This document shows, piece by piece, positions 42,569-53,554 of a stretch of 64,000 nt of DNA. The notes beneath the pieces were generated by a model. That model did not search any database, was not told where the DNA came from, and saw only the letters and a list, made by a program, of their open reading frames with translations. The DNA is taken from contig CAUYUJ010014549.1 in NCBI GenBank assembly GCA_963575745.1, forward strand, positions 1,045,720 through 1,109,719, in the 5' to 3' direction. Origin of the DNA: Prorocentrum cordatum (taxonomy: Eukaryota; Sar; Dinophyceae; Prorocentrales; Prorocentraceae). The position numbers were made by a program, and so were the translations under genes. Position 1 is the stretch's first letter, and each line of letters starts with the position of its first letter.

Positions 42569-42892
42569 ATGCCTCCTAAGAAGGACCCGAAGTCCTTCTT
42601 GTATGCAGACCCAGAGAGGATGTCCCGAGCCAGGATGGTGGATGCGATAAAGTGCCTCCAGATGTTCGCACGCGACAACATGCAGAAGCAAAAGAAAACT
42701 GAGAAGGAATTGGTCAAATTCTTTAAAGCCCTTGAGCTCATCAGCGACCCGACGGTTAAGAAGGCACACAACGATGCAAAACGCAACCTCAATGTCAAGA
42801 AAAGTGTTGCCACGGAAACTAAGCTCACCTCCTTGGGCCGCATCCCGAAGTTGATTAAGACTTTGCCCAACATCATGCCGCTGTCAGACTGA
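42569..42892 (+). CDS. small basic protein, 107 aa, unknown function
   Basis: A complete ORF from ATG at 42569 to TGA at 42890. It opens MPPKKDPKSFLYADPERMSR and is Lys/Arg-rich with amphipathic helices (DAIKCLQMFARDNMQKQKKT, KELVKFFKALELI). It ends IKTLPNIMPLSD. The start lies in TTGCGCGCGATG, the same 12 bases that hold the gene B start, and follows a CTTCTCCCAAAG acceptor-like site. Composition and length suggest a small nucleic-acid-binding or coiled protein; I do not recognise a family. It lies between gene A and gene B on the same strand. It might instead be an extra exon, but no AG|G donor near its end supports that. Confidence 0.65.
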   Translation: MPPKKDPKSFLYADPERMSRARMVDAIKCLQMFARDNMQKQKKTEKELVKFFKALELISDPTVKKAHNDAKRNLNVKKSVATETKLTSLGRIPKLIKTLPNIMPLSD

Positions 42893-44284
42893 GTTCAGTG
42901 CGCTTCCAGTTTCGGTCGCAGTCTCATTCCGTGGTGCGCCAGCCGTGCGCTGCCGATTGAAAGCACGCTGTGGCGTGTTGGATACATCGGGAAGGTACGG
43001 GGGTGGTGAGGGGCAGGAGGTGGAGGCGCGGAGGGGTGGGTTAGGCGATGAGGGGAGGGATGGCGCACTCAGGGGGGCGAGGGCGAGGAGGTGAATGCGG
43101 AAGAGAGTTAGCATGGGAATTGGAGGGGCGGCTGGACAAGGAGGAATGCTCTGCTCGGCACGCGCGCACTCGCGAGGCTTTCTAGCGCCGCCTCGCTCTC
43201 GCTTGGCATTGCATTCGCGTGCGCTCTCCAGCGGGGGCCGACGGGCTCGCATTATTTCGTGCGGCTGCAGCCAGTGGTTCGGTTCGCAGGGCGGAAAGGA
43301 CCGCTATCGCACACCCCCTGGTCTGCTCCCCTGCATTCGCTCCATTCTCGGCTTCCTCCCTGCGTCGCCCCGCGCCGCCGATGCCGCCTTCGCGCCGCCC
43401 CCAGGGCCAGTGCTCCTGTAAGTGGAAGGATTGCAGGGCGTGAGGGGCTGGATGCACGGGGCATTGACGGTAGACACGTTGGGTTCTTCTGGCTTGGAGT
43501 GGTATGTGTGTTCGGGGCCGATTGCTGGGGCGCATCGCTGCCCATGCTTTCTCCGTCACGGTTGGGGTGTCGCATCGAGCAGCACCCACTCTCTGAAGTC
43601 CTCCAAGCATCCAGCCCTCTGGCTACTCAGCCCCTCCCCCCTCAACCCCGAGGATGACGCCACGAGCCGCCGCTCCAACATCCCAGAGCCCCAACCCCCC
43701 AACGCCCAACCAGCCTACCCTCCAGCCTCCAAAAATCTCACCCATCACCCATCCGAGTCAGCAGCCCACCAACCATGGAAAGGCCAGCTTTCCGCCCCTC
43801 AAGCCACCCAAACCCCGCCCATCCGACCCACGTAGAACATCCCAACCAATCGTTGAGGGGGCTGGAGGTCGGGGGGGGCGAGGAAGTTTGATTGCCGAGG
43901 CTTGGTTTGTCCGAACATACCGAAGGTTTGGGGGGCGTGGTGGCTTGAGGGATGGATGGTTGGAGGGTTGATGTTGGCGACGTGAGGTTCGACTGACTGG
44001 AGGGTTCGCAGTTCGGCTGGCCCGAGGGCGTGCACCGCGGCCCAGGGGGCTCATCGAGACCTTGAGATGATCAGAGGTTTCTGCCAGTGTACTTCACACC
44101 ACCGCTTAGATAAGTGACGAGACGGGCTGGCCTCATATTGCCGTCACCGTGCAGTCTGCAACGGTCATGTTGATGTGATTTGCTTGTTAGCAGGGGTCGC
44201 ATCGGGTGTTCTTGATGCCCGCCAATGTAACCAATAGAAGCTGTCAGTATGAGTGTGCCGTGTGGCCCTACAATGATAGCTCTC
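42893..44284. other. no gene seen
   Basis: Short self-similar stretch 43760-44020 rich in CCAACCA/TTGGTTGG words. Otherwise nothing identified. Confidence 0.35.
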
Positions 44285-44460
44285 AGCGCAGTGCCGTGCC
44301 GTGCGCTCGTGCTGTGCCGCGCCGTGCCGCGCGCGCTCCCCGTGCCGCGCCGCGCTTGTCGCGCCGTGCTCGCGCGCTGTGCCGCGCTGCACGGTGCAAC
44401 GTTTCAATGCCGCGCCGTGCCGTGACATCGCATTGCGCCATGCCGCGACGTGCCGCGGAG
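44285..44460 (+). repeat. GCCGTGCCGCGC minisatellite, copy 2 of 3
   Basis: Same wording as 33465-33695 and 51105-51840. Confidence 0.8.
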
Positions 44461-44712
44461 TGCTGGGTCCCTATGGGGCAGAGGTTGCCGCCGACATACC
44501 AACCGTGGCCCGTGCGATTGTGGGCAGCAATGCGCGTTCTCATGTTTCGTTTCTGCGAAGGGCCTCATGGCCCGTTGCACCGTGTAGTTGTTCCTGGCCG
44601 CTCCTGAGCGAGCGACGCCAAGTAAGAGACCTCTTGGGCATGCCGTCCCCGAACATGAGGGCAGCTAGAGCCCTAACTTGAGGCCTGCCTGGTCATCGGC
44701 CACCCGGGCGTC

Positions 44713-44734
44713 TCCGTAGCCACTTCGGCTCAAG
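44713..44734 (+). promoter_or_regulatory. relict dinoflagellate spliced leader (DinoSL)
   Basis: CCGTAGCCACTTCGGCTCAA, with one more base on each side (T before, G after), matches the 22-nt DinoSL at 20 of 22 positions. The two differences are T to C within the ATTTTGG part. It lies 70 nt upstream of the gene B ATG. Genomic copies of the leader are known as marks of mRNA that was reverse-transcribed and reinserted. Confidence 0.85.
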
Positions 44735-44774
44735 ACTCGGGTGGATTACACGCAACGCACCGCCCAACTTTCTC

Positions 44775-44792
44775 GCGCGCTTTTGCCGCCAG
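44775..44792 (+). promoter_or_regulatory. probable trans-splice acceptor for gene B
   Basis: CGCGCTTTTGCCGCCAG, 12 nt before the ATG. If this site is used, the relict leader would sit in the discarded outron; if an upstream AG is used, it would stay in the mRNA. Confidence 0.45.
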
Positions 44793-44804
44793 GGCTTGCG
44801 CGCG

Positions 44805-44996
44805 ATGGGCACGGGCAAGAAGGGTGAGAATGAGAACAACGGCAAGAAGAAGACCTCGGCTCCTTCTGGCTCTGGCGGCCCCCCCGAGTCACCAGGGGGC
44901 GGTGGCGGCGCCGAGGCGATGGGCGCGCCGCCGAGGAAGAAGAGGAACCTGGTCGGGTCGCTGTGCCTGTGTGGCCTTTGCTCTGCTTTCGCCAAG
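44805..44996 (+). CDS. gene B exon 1: Cys-rich N-terminus
   Basis: 64 codons from the ATG at 44805 in TTGCGCGCGATG. MGTGKKGENENNGKKK is basic and low-complexity. A Gly/Pro-rich linker and a PPRKKRN patch (possible nuclear localisation signal, residues 42-48) lead into SLCLCGLCSAFAK with Cys54, Cys56 and Cys59. The exon ends AAG|GAC, a GA donor, phase 0. The Cys cluster is completed by CEEC in exon 2, so the intron splits a metal-binding module. Beyond 44996 the frame reaches a stop within 42 nt, which supports the splice. Confidence 0.75.
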
Positions 44997-45294
44997 GACT
45001 GCGCGTTGCGGTTGTCACCCTCTCGTTTTGTACAGTGATTCTCTGGTCTGCGTTGTAGACTTCTGCTTCCTAACATCCCACCCCATCGTTCCCCCATCCG
45101 TTTCTGGCCATCCCCCTTCATCCAGCGTCCTCTGCTCTCTTCACCCCCCCCTACCACCTGCTGACTCGCCGTTGTCCCCTCCTGTCCTCCCCCTCTTTCT
45201 CTGTCGCCGCTGCCGTCGACCTTGCCCTCCTCGCCCTCTCAGCCCCGCGGCCCTCTCTACATCAGAATCCGCCTCCGCCCCCCTCGCTCGCCAG
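44997..45294 (+). other. gene B intron 1 (GA-AG)
   Basis: GCCAAG|GACTGC ... CTCGCCAG|GACGGC. AGGAC is repeated at both junctions. Phase 0 to 0. Pyrimidine-rich in its second half. Confidence 0.72.
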
Positions 45295-46258
45295 GACGGC
45301 AAGCCGTGGGCTTTGCGGCGCGCGGTCCAGAGCTCCCAGGGTTCCCAGGAGCAGCCCGTCGGAGACCAATGCGAGGAGTGCTATGAGTTGCACAGGGACG
45401 GATTCCCTTACATGACTTGGGGGGAGCTCTGCCAGGCAAACAAGAAGGAGGGGGATGCGAAGACCATGATTACCAAGGCGAGGTCGGTCAAGAACGGCCA
45501 GTCCCCGCCGCCGCACACCGTGCAGGAGGTGACCAACACGCAGTCCGATGGCATGAGCGTCCGCCAGTCCTTCACTGTCCTGAGCGAGGCGGAGCTTCGC
45601 AAGGTTTTGAACAAGAAGCGCCTCACAAAAAAGTTGGTCGAGGGCGTGCCCCAGGTCACGCTGCCGAATGGTGAGAATGTATTCGTCTTCAAGGACCCAG
45701 ATAAGCCGTATCGCACTCTCGAGTTGGTGTCCTCCTTGTCGAACGACCTCACTAAGTTGATCATGCCGCGGGACCGCAACTACCACGATGCGCAGGGCAA
45801 GAAAGTGCAGGAGGCCGTAGTGACCACGGCGCGCTCGGCTTCGGGCGAGACGCATGCGTTGGCAAAGGAGTCGGCTGGATACCTGAAGACCCTCCAGGAG
45901 TTCCGCTCAGCGTCCACGAGCGGTGACACCCCCGAGGAGGATGAGGAGGAGGAGGAGGCGGTCGGTGGAGGCAGGCGCAGCGACGACCCAGAGGGCTGCG
46001 GTGCTGGCGAGCTGGTCGGCTCGGCGGCCGCGGCTGCTTCTTCGCCCAACTTCGCGCTCACGCCGCCGAAGATCGGCAGGGCGAAGGGCAAGTCTGCAGC
46101 CAAGGCTCCTGCTAGGGCGTTCTCGCCATGCGGCCCGCCTGGGGATGGTGGCGCCCCCTGCGGCAGCTCGGACCCCTTGCGCTCGCCGCCGTTCGACGAC
46201 GCCATTTCGGTCGCGGACACCTCGCTGACGTTCGGCTTCGGCACCAGCGGCCTTGAAG
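45295..46258 (+). CDS. gene B exon 2: CxxC module and basic middle domain
   Basis: 321 codons plus one base. Opens DGKPWALRRAVQSSQG, then GDQCEECYELHRDGFPYMTW with Cys90, Cys93 and His97, which with Cys54/56/59 of exon 1 looks like a zinc-binding module. Next is a well-structured part: FTVLSEAELRKVLNKKRLTK, VPQVTLPNGENVFVFKDPDK and RTLELVSSLSNDLTKLIMPR. A low-complexity Glu-rich and Ser/Ala-rich tail (DEEEEEAVGGG) ends TFGFGTSGLEG. The end is placed at GAAG|GAC, phase 1, which joins exactly to exon 3. No database family is known to me. The composition suggests a DNA- or RNA-binding scaffold. Confidence 0.8.
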
Positions 46259-46661
46259 GACTTGCGACCTTCACTCATGCATTGCATTGCGGTGGCGGTG
46301 GCCGCCTGGTTCTCGAGAGGGGGAGGGGTTCCGATTTTCGACGTTCGATTTGGTTGCGTATTGGTTGTCAGCATTCGTTCGAGGGCATTGTCCCAGTTTA
46401 CGGGCGCATGAGAGTCGATTAGGATATGTTTGAGCTTGTCACGTTTGTGCGTTGGCATGGTGTCTACACTTGGCTCGTGGCACGCTGATCGCGCATGCAT
46501 CGGCCGCGAGCTCGATTGCGTTTCACGTCGGTTGTATATTTCGGCCGCGTCGTTTCGTATGTGCGTGATTGTTGCCCATCGCGTTCTTCTGCCCAAGTCT
46601 GATTTATAGATATATTCACACGTCTCTCCTGTTAACGCCTCTTGTTTCATGGCGCGCCCAG
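46259..46661 (+). other. gene B intron 2 (GA-AG)
   Basis: TTGAAG|GACTTG ... GCGCCCAG|GAGACG, phase 1 to 1, AGGA repeated. The joined codon gives E-G-D-G. Confidence 0.72.
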
Positions 46662-47347
46662 GAGACGGGTGCGTGGGCAAGTGGAAGGACAGGCTCCCCT
46701 TGCATGCCGCGATGGCAGGCGCCGTGGACGGCCGCGCCATCTCGGCGGCCAAGAAGGCAGTCAAGCGCATGAGCGAGTCCCCCGACGAGTCGACCAGGTC
46801 GGAGTCGACCCTCCTGAACAACTACATGAAGCTCGTCGCCACCGCCCAGAGCATGCAGTCGGACGTGATCGGCACCCACGAGGCTAGCGAGCGGCGCGCT
46901 TTGATCCAGACGATGGTTAACGAGGGCGTGGAGTTCCCGTATCCCGTCCTGGAGAAGATCCTGCATTGCACGACGGACGAGGTCGAGAAGTCGGGTAGCA
47001 TGGAGAACCTCTTCAAGGTGCTCACCCCGTGGCCGTTCCCAGGTGACACCGCGTGCGCGGAGTTCAACCCCCAGGACCCTCGCGTGAGCACGCTGCCTTG
47101 CCCCATGCAGCAGAAGGTCTCGATGTTTCTGCGCATCGTCATCGAGAGGATGCTGACCCCCCTGATTCGCAAGGGCGCCGATGGGCAGAATGAGGTGGTC
47201 GCCCTGATCTCGACCATTCAGGATAAGTACAAGAATATCGATTTCCTCGAGCTTGATTCGGCGGCTGCGTCTTGCTTGGCCGATATCATGGACGCGTGTA
47301 GTGCCCTGGAGGCGCTGCTGACCCCGACGCTGGACAAGAAGTACCAG
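46662..47347 (+). CDS. gene B exon 3: helical region
   Basis: Open frame beginning GDGCVGKWKDRLPLHAAMAG and rich in helices: AKKAVKRMSESPDESTRSES, NNYMKLVATAQSMQSDVIGT, MVNEGVEFPYPVLEKILHCT, then KVSMFLRIVIERMLTPLIRK and ISTIQDKYKNIDFLELDSAA. It ends LLTPTLDKKYQ at CAG|GAC (47347), a GA donor in phase 0. Read-through past the donor would end at a TAG at 47375 after HGETPAT. No catalytic motif is visible. Together with exon 4 it forms a long helical protein body, as expected of an adaptor or structural partner more than an enzyme. The first base of the joined Gly codon comes from exon 2. Confidence 0.8.
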
Positions 47348-49889
47348 GACCCCCACGGGGAAACACCAGCCACTTAGAATGCTTGACGCTTCGCGTATCC
47401 CCACCAGCCCATCCAGAAACGATGCCCAGGATAGCTGGCGGGAGGAGGGAGGAATACACTAACATAGTGGAACAGCGCGGGCAAGAGCGGGCGAGCTTGG
47501 GCGGTCTTGGGCCGTCTTGGAAGCCTCTTGGGGCCTTCTTGAAGCAAGCTCTCTTGGGTCATCTTGCGGTTCGGTGTCTCTTAGGGCTCTTCTGAGGGGT
47601 ATCGGGGTTCTCGTGGAGCTCCTTTGGGGTTCTCGGGGCGCCCGCCTGCGTGGTTCAGTGGTTGCGCGAAGCATGTGCGTGCCCGTTGTTCCTCGCTCGG
47701 TTGTGCATGTGTTCGGTTGCGCGCTTGAGTTTGCGATTGCGTGCTCGCGCGCTTTCGCGGTTGCGCGCTGGTGCGCCCGCGAGCTTGCGTGCTTGCGCCG
47801 ACTTTGCTAGCGCGCGCCGCTGCATCATTGCATGATTGTTTGCTTGCCCGCTTCCCTGCCTGCTTGGTATGGCTCCTTCTTATCGGGGCTTACTTGGTTC
47901 CCGCGGGGTCCAAAGGGGCTTAGCGCTTCGCAGCGAGCCCAATAGAGCGCGTTGGATGCCAACGAAACCAAAGTGTATCACACGGCGCCAGGGCGGGGGG
48001 GCGCAGGGGCCCAATGGGTCCACATCGGGTCCGCTGTGGGGACCGCATGGGTCATATTTATCACCGCTGGGCCCCGCGATGCCAACTTCATGGCAATGGA
48101 TGCCGCCGCAACCTTCAATATGAAGTGGTTGCGGCTGCGGCCGGGGTGGGGTGGGGGGGGGGACCGCGGCGCGGAACGTTTCGTGACCAATTGACCATTG
48201 CCCACAGCATCTGCCAAGTGGCAACGAAGCGCCCCGCTGCGCCCCCCCCCCCCCCCCATGATGATCCTGATGATGCGGTCCTTAGGAAGCCATCTCCCCC
48301 CCTCCCACACCCCCATGCGGGCATTTCTGCCCGCCCAATTGGGGGCAGACGTTCGCTCGTCCGCCGCCGCCAGTCCAGGACCCGCAACCAGCAGATATTG
48401 CGGAAAGGGGGCCGATGCCGAATCCGCTCGGCCACAAGGTAATTGAACCCACCTGCTTGGCACGCCCGCTTTGTTCGCGAGCACCGCGCGCGCGCCGCGC
48501 CCCGCGAGCTCTGGCCTCCGCTAGCCGCGGTCTCATCAGCCATGTGCGCCGCTGTCGCGTTTTAGTCAGTGTTGCCCTCGGGCTCAGCTTGTGCACAGAG
48601 CCGTCATGCTGCCGCTATAAAAACACAACCGCCAACATTATCCTCATCGCAAGGTTTGCAATAACCGCCATCACTGACGCCGCCACCATCGACATCGTCT
48701 TCGCAACCATTGTACCGACGAGGCGATCCGCGCGTCATTGCTTCTTGCTTGTAGGCCGTTGCCTTAGGTGGCGACTTGATGGATAAGGGCCGTGTTGCAC
48801 CTTTCCCCCCTTTGTCGGCGCCACCATCGCCGTTGTCATCTGCACAGCGGTTTCGCCATGGGCGTCGCTGCCGCGCGCGCCGCCATCATCGCCGCCACCG
48901 CCACCATGACGATGGCGGTGACGGGGGCGGGCTCGACGCGGCACGTTTCATCGGCAACGCGCCGCTGCTTCGACTTGCTACGCGATGTAGAGCAGGCGCG
49001 TCGCGCCGAACTCTGACGCGTCATCGCCGCCGCCGCCATGGCCATCGCCATCGCGTCGTCAGTTCTCATGCCGCGATCATCGCCGCCGCCATCATCATCG
49101 CAATCGCCGTCGCGATGGTGGCCTCGAGGCGGATGGTGGGGGCGGGGGTGGGGGGTGGGGCTCGGCGCGGCCAGCGTCGTCGCTAACGCGCCGCTGCTTC
49201 GAGCATCGACGCATTCGCAACGAAGCGCCAACCCCCGCTCCCTCGCCATCGTCATCGTCGACGCCACTTTCGCGGTGCTGGTGGCTGCGGTGATGCCGAT
49301 GATTTCAGTCGGGCAATTGCTGCGTTCATGACAGCGGGTGCGGTTATGTCGATGATGGCGGGGATGGTCGGTGGAACGCGGCGCGGTGCGCATTGCGGCG
49401 GCTGGGCAGTTGCCCGATGATTTCCATCGCGGCCCAATGGCCCCCCTGGGAGTTATTCGTGCCCAGTGGGATGCATCTGCGCCCAATGAAGCCCGACGGG
49501 GCCAAACGGTGCCCAATGGTGGCTAAGTGTGGTCTGCTGGGCGCCCGTGAAGTTTAACTGAGTAAGCGCCCAGCCCGCATGAAAACCAACGCGGTCCATT
49601 GGATTGCCATGGCAGCTATTGTTCTCCCATGCTTCCCACTGGGTGTCGATGGCGCACGGGGCCCCGCGGAGCCAGCCGCGGCTGGAAGCGCGATTGCGGG
49701 GCGCGCCCTCGCGGTGGTCAGGTGCCAATCTGGGCAATCCCCGCATGGAGAACGTCGACCAGCGCTGAGTAGAACAACCGATGGCCGAAGAGATTGGAAT
49801 TGCTTCATTTGGCAGTGGGGCTTCAGTGGGCCTCGCCTGCTCCCCATGCGCCCGCGACGTTGATGTCGCGCGGCGTCGCCCGCGCGTCG

Positions 49890-50280
49890 CGTTGTCCGAG
49901 GCTGCGGCCACGGGGAACCTGCCCGCGACTCGCTCCTAAGATTCCGTCGGGCCCCATTGTGGCTCACGCGGCTCCGCGGGGCCCCATTGGGAACATGTGC
50001 CTCCAGGTGGCCCGTCGTGCCCCGCTATGGTGCCAACCACATCCCAGTCGACCTCGTGCGTTTCCGTTTGCACCCGCAGGAATCGTTGGGCTGCCGTGGG
50101 CTCTGTCGGGCTCCGCTGGCGCGCGTTGCCTCGCGCTGGTGCCCTCTGGCAGCCAATGGGGCCCGTTGGCCACCATAGGTCCAGATGGGCGCCTTTGGGC
50201 CCCATTGGTTTCCGTCGGATCCCATTGGGCCCCACTGGGCCCCATGGTTTTCCATGGGGCCCCCTAGGTCGCCATTTGCG
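49890..50280 (+). repeat. GGGCCCCATTGG minisatellite
   Basis: Degenerate CCCATTGG/GGGCCCCA units. Scattered relatives at 48010-48090 and 49430-49530 in the same intron. Confidence 0.7.
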
Positions 50281-51104
50281 CCCGTGTTCCATTGGCCGAT
50301 GGCGCGTGGGAACGCGCCGACCTGCTGGGCGAACATCGGCCCGCGCATGTATGCGTAGGGTTGAGGGGGGGGGGGGGGGGCTCAACCACGACGCTGCATG
50401 GAAACCGCATGGGGCATGCAACTGCTTACACGCACGTAGGAGTACGAAAGGGTGAATGCGGGCCCTCCTGGCATGCGGGAGTTCGAAGTATCGCGTCGCG
50501 TTTGGCGGGTATTCGGAGGTTCACATGCATGCATGACGGCATCGCAAACGCATGCCCACGTGCATGCATGGGAACGCATAGGCATGCGCGGGGATACAAA
50601 GCACGGGCTCCGAAGGTCACGCAGGACGGCGCGTGCGACAACGCGAGAAGCTTAATGCATCATATGGTTAATCGAACCACGCGCGGCGCCCGTCAAAACA
50701 TTTCAGGCAGCGAATGTGCGCAGAGGGGGTGGGAAGGGGGAGTGGGGCAAGGTCAGCCCGCCAGGTTTCCGAGTGACCCAGCAGTCTTGGGGGCAAGCCT
50801 CCTTGAATTATTAACACTCCCATGTGGCTTCGTGCGGGTACCTGGATGGGGTCCATCCGTTTACCCAATGGTGGCCGCGCGGGTATTCGTCGACGTCCGC
50901 GCGGGTGTCCGCTGGAGCTTAAGCGGGCACCGCATTCCGTGCACTTGCATACTGGAAGTGGGTGCGCGGGCCAGGCCGCGACGAGTTGTTTATGTCTGGA
51001 CTTAACCTGGGGCATTCCGTGTACTTCCTTATGCCCTCGGCAGCAAGTGCGTTACTTGCTTAGTTATATGGCAAGATCCTGCATGTAACCTCTAGAAGGT
51101 GAAC

Positions 51105-51840
51105 ATGTTGCCGTCCGCGTGTCGCGGCGTGCCGCGCGTGCCCTGCCGCGCCCGTGTGCCGCGCCGTACCGTGCCCGTTTCCTGTGCCGTGCCGCGCGCG
51201 CCGCGCCGTGCCCGCGCGCTGTGCCGTGCCGCGCTGTGCCTTGCTATGTCCCGTGCCGTGCGTGCCGCGCCGTGCCTGCGCGCCGTGCGGCGAGGATTTC
51301 CCGCGCCGCGCCACGCGCGCCGCGCCGTGCCCTCGCGCCGTGCGCTGCCATGCAGCGCCGCACCGTGTTCGTCTCATAGACTGTGAAACTGTTGAATTGC
51401 AGGCTCCCGCGCCGTGCCGCGCGCGCCGCGCCGTGCCCGCGTGCCTCGAATTGCCGTGCCCAGTTCCCGTGTCGTGCCGTGCGCGCGGCGTTGTGCCCGC
51501 GTGCTGCGTCGTTTCGCGCCATGCCGAATTCCCACGCCGTGCCGCGCGCGCTGCGCCGCGCCCGCGTGCCCTGCCTTGCCGCGCCGTGCCGCGCTCGTTC
51601 TTCCTAGAATGCCAAACAACTGCAGTGCCTTGCCGCGCGCTGCGCGCCCTGCTCGCGTGCCGCGCCGCGCCGTGCCACGCCGTGGCCCGCGCCGCGCAGT
51701 TCGCGCCGTTCTCAGCCCGCGTGACGTGCCGCGTTGCGCCGCGACGAGTTACCGCGTCGTGCTGCTCGTGGCACGCCGCGCCCGCGCGCCGCGCCGCGCC
51801 GCCCCGCCCCGCGCCGCGTTCGGTTTCTAGAATGCGACGC
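51105..51840 (+). repeat. GCCGTGCCGCGC minisatellite, copy 3 of 3 (largest)
   Basis: About 730 bp of CGCGCCGTGCC/CGCGCGCCGCG units. It is interrupted three times by short unique spacers with related wording (CTAGAATGCCAAACAACTGC at about 51604, TTCTAGAATGCGACGCAGTT at about 51827), which suggests a higher-order unit. Confidence 0.85.
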
Positions 51841-52296
51841 AGTTGTCGCCCGCGCGCAGCGCGCGTCAGTGGCGTGGAACCACGCTGCGCGCTCTCACGC
51901 AGCATTCTTGTCCAAGGTTTCTCTTGCGCGGTGTAAATGTAAGTCCGGAGGCCGGAGAGGGGGGCGGGGGGCGCCCCGAGCTCCGCGCCCATCCCCCGCG
52001 TATTGACTGGGATGGTTCGAAGAGTAATAGAGCACAACGTATGTTTCTGGGGTTTCACTGGGCGTGTCTGAAGGTTTACATGCGTCGTGCGTCAACTGTT
52101 TCGTTGGGCCCTCGAGGGGCTCTATAGTGGGGATAGGGCGGCCGCGCTGTTGCTTCGCCGAGGAACTCGCGCCCAGGTGGCGAAGGTGCCACCGAAAAGG
52201 GCAGGGTTGAGTGCGCATGCGCTCAAGTGGTGGCACCTCGACAGAACGCACGCCCGAGTTCCCCCCCCCCCCTCTTTTAGCCCTTAGCCAGCCCAG

Positions 52297-53554
52297 GAGC
52301 CCGTCCAGAAGCTCAAGGCCAGCATTGGCAAGACCACCAAGACCCCGTTGACGCTCATCGCGGCCGCCGTAGATGGGAACCAGAAGTACAAGGACAAACT
52401 CAACGAGTTCATTGTGCACCTCCCTGGCATGACCAAATACTCCGATCAGGTCACTTCCATCGGGTGCGCCCTGCAGGTGTTCACAGCGGAGGCGGAGTCC
52501 ACGGAGCTCATTCAGCGGCACTGCAAGGCCATCCTGGAGATGCAGGGCGCGGTCAGGCCAGGGTCTCTCGATGGGCTCATCACAAAGCTCTTGCAGGCCA
52601 TCGAGACCCAGCACAAGTGGGTCATCCAGGACAGGACCATTGCGACCATGCAGGCATGGTCCAAGACGCTCTCGGGGGCCGAGGAGGTCTGGCCGTGCAG
52701 CAACCGTATGAGTGAACTCATAGAGTCGGTTGGCGTACTCTTGGCGAAGACGACATCCGCCGACAAGGTCGGGGCCATCGTCGCGACGTGCAAGGCCTAC
52801 AACGAGGACGTTGCCAAAGAGGATGCCAATAGCTCTCCCCATGCCATCACCATCAGGCGCTCCGAGTCCATGAAGGCTGCCTTCGACACCGACCCCGTGA
52901 GTCCAGATTCATGGAGTGAGGAGTCGATGGAGCACGCCCGCGAGACCTACAACTACTTGTGCGCGAGGCTCGCCGACTTGATGCCCAGGGGCGGTGACAT
53001 CGCTAGCATTCCTGATTTGACCGACGCTGAAATGTTTATCGGCCTCGCTGCGATGCTGAACAGAGTGTGCGGCAATACGTTCTCATGCGACGATGTCCTC
53101 AACGAGTCTCACCGCCTTGCGCAAGCATTCGCCTGCCTGAAGACTGACGGGGGCGTCTCTGCCGACGGGGCCATGACCAGGGCCGACTGCGTTTCTTTGC
53201 TCGAGTTGGCGCGCCAGCAGAAGATGAAGACTGAGGAAGCCCTTCGCACTGCAGAGTCCCTGCCAGCCTACGTGACGGAGCCCATCGCTCACTTCATAAC
53301 GTTCTTCGGCGCGCTCATCGTCGAGGCTGGCGATCGGGCGGTCGAGGCAGCATGGGACTGCGTCGACTCCAAGATCGACATGCTGAACGCCCTGAGCAAG
53401 TGCAACGCGCCAGGCGCAGCGGATACCGATACATCGTGGATCGAGAAGTTCGGCGGCGGAAACGACTGGGGGGGCGTTCAAGGAGCACGCGAAGGGCACC
53501 ATCCTGAAGGTTGAACCCTTTGCGCTCACCAATGCCTTGGATACTCTTCTCCAG
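52297..53554 (+). CDS. gene B exon 4: long helical domain, one frameshift
   Basis: Starts EPVQKLKASIGKTTKTPLTL after the acceptor CCCAG. About 390 codons of helical sequence follow: NEFIVHLPGMTKYSDQVTSI, ESTELIQRHCKAILEMQGAV, TIATMQAWSKTLSGAEEVWP, LTDAEMFIGLAAMLNRVCGN, ITFFGALIVEAGDRAVEAAW. At a run of seven Gs (53468-53474) the frame slips. With six Gs it continues as AFKEHAKGTILKVEPFALTN and ends DTLLQ at CAG|GAC, phase 0. The coding quality on both sides shows that the shift is either a sequencing slip in the G run or a recent mutation. No family recognised. Confidence 0.78.

Larger units (their letters stand above)
47348..52296 (+). other. gene B intron 3 (GA-AG), 4.9 kb
   Basis: TACCAG|GACCCC ... 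AGCCCAG|GAGCCC, CCAGGA repeated, phase 0 to 0. It contains GGCTCTTCT-like words, a CCCATTGGG-rich minisatellite (49890-50280), ATGCATGC words around 50525-50590 and the GCCGTGCC minisatellite (51105-51840). No gene seen. Confidence 0.65.

Noticed and set aside
46616-47404. 262-codon minus-strand ORF opposite gene B exon 3
   Set aside because: Shadow of the plus-strand exon, which has matching splice phases on both sides.
51154-52058. Long ORFs of CRAVPRA or ARRGTARH repeats on both strands
   Set aside because: By-products of the GCCGTGCC minisatellite inside gene B intron 3.
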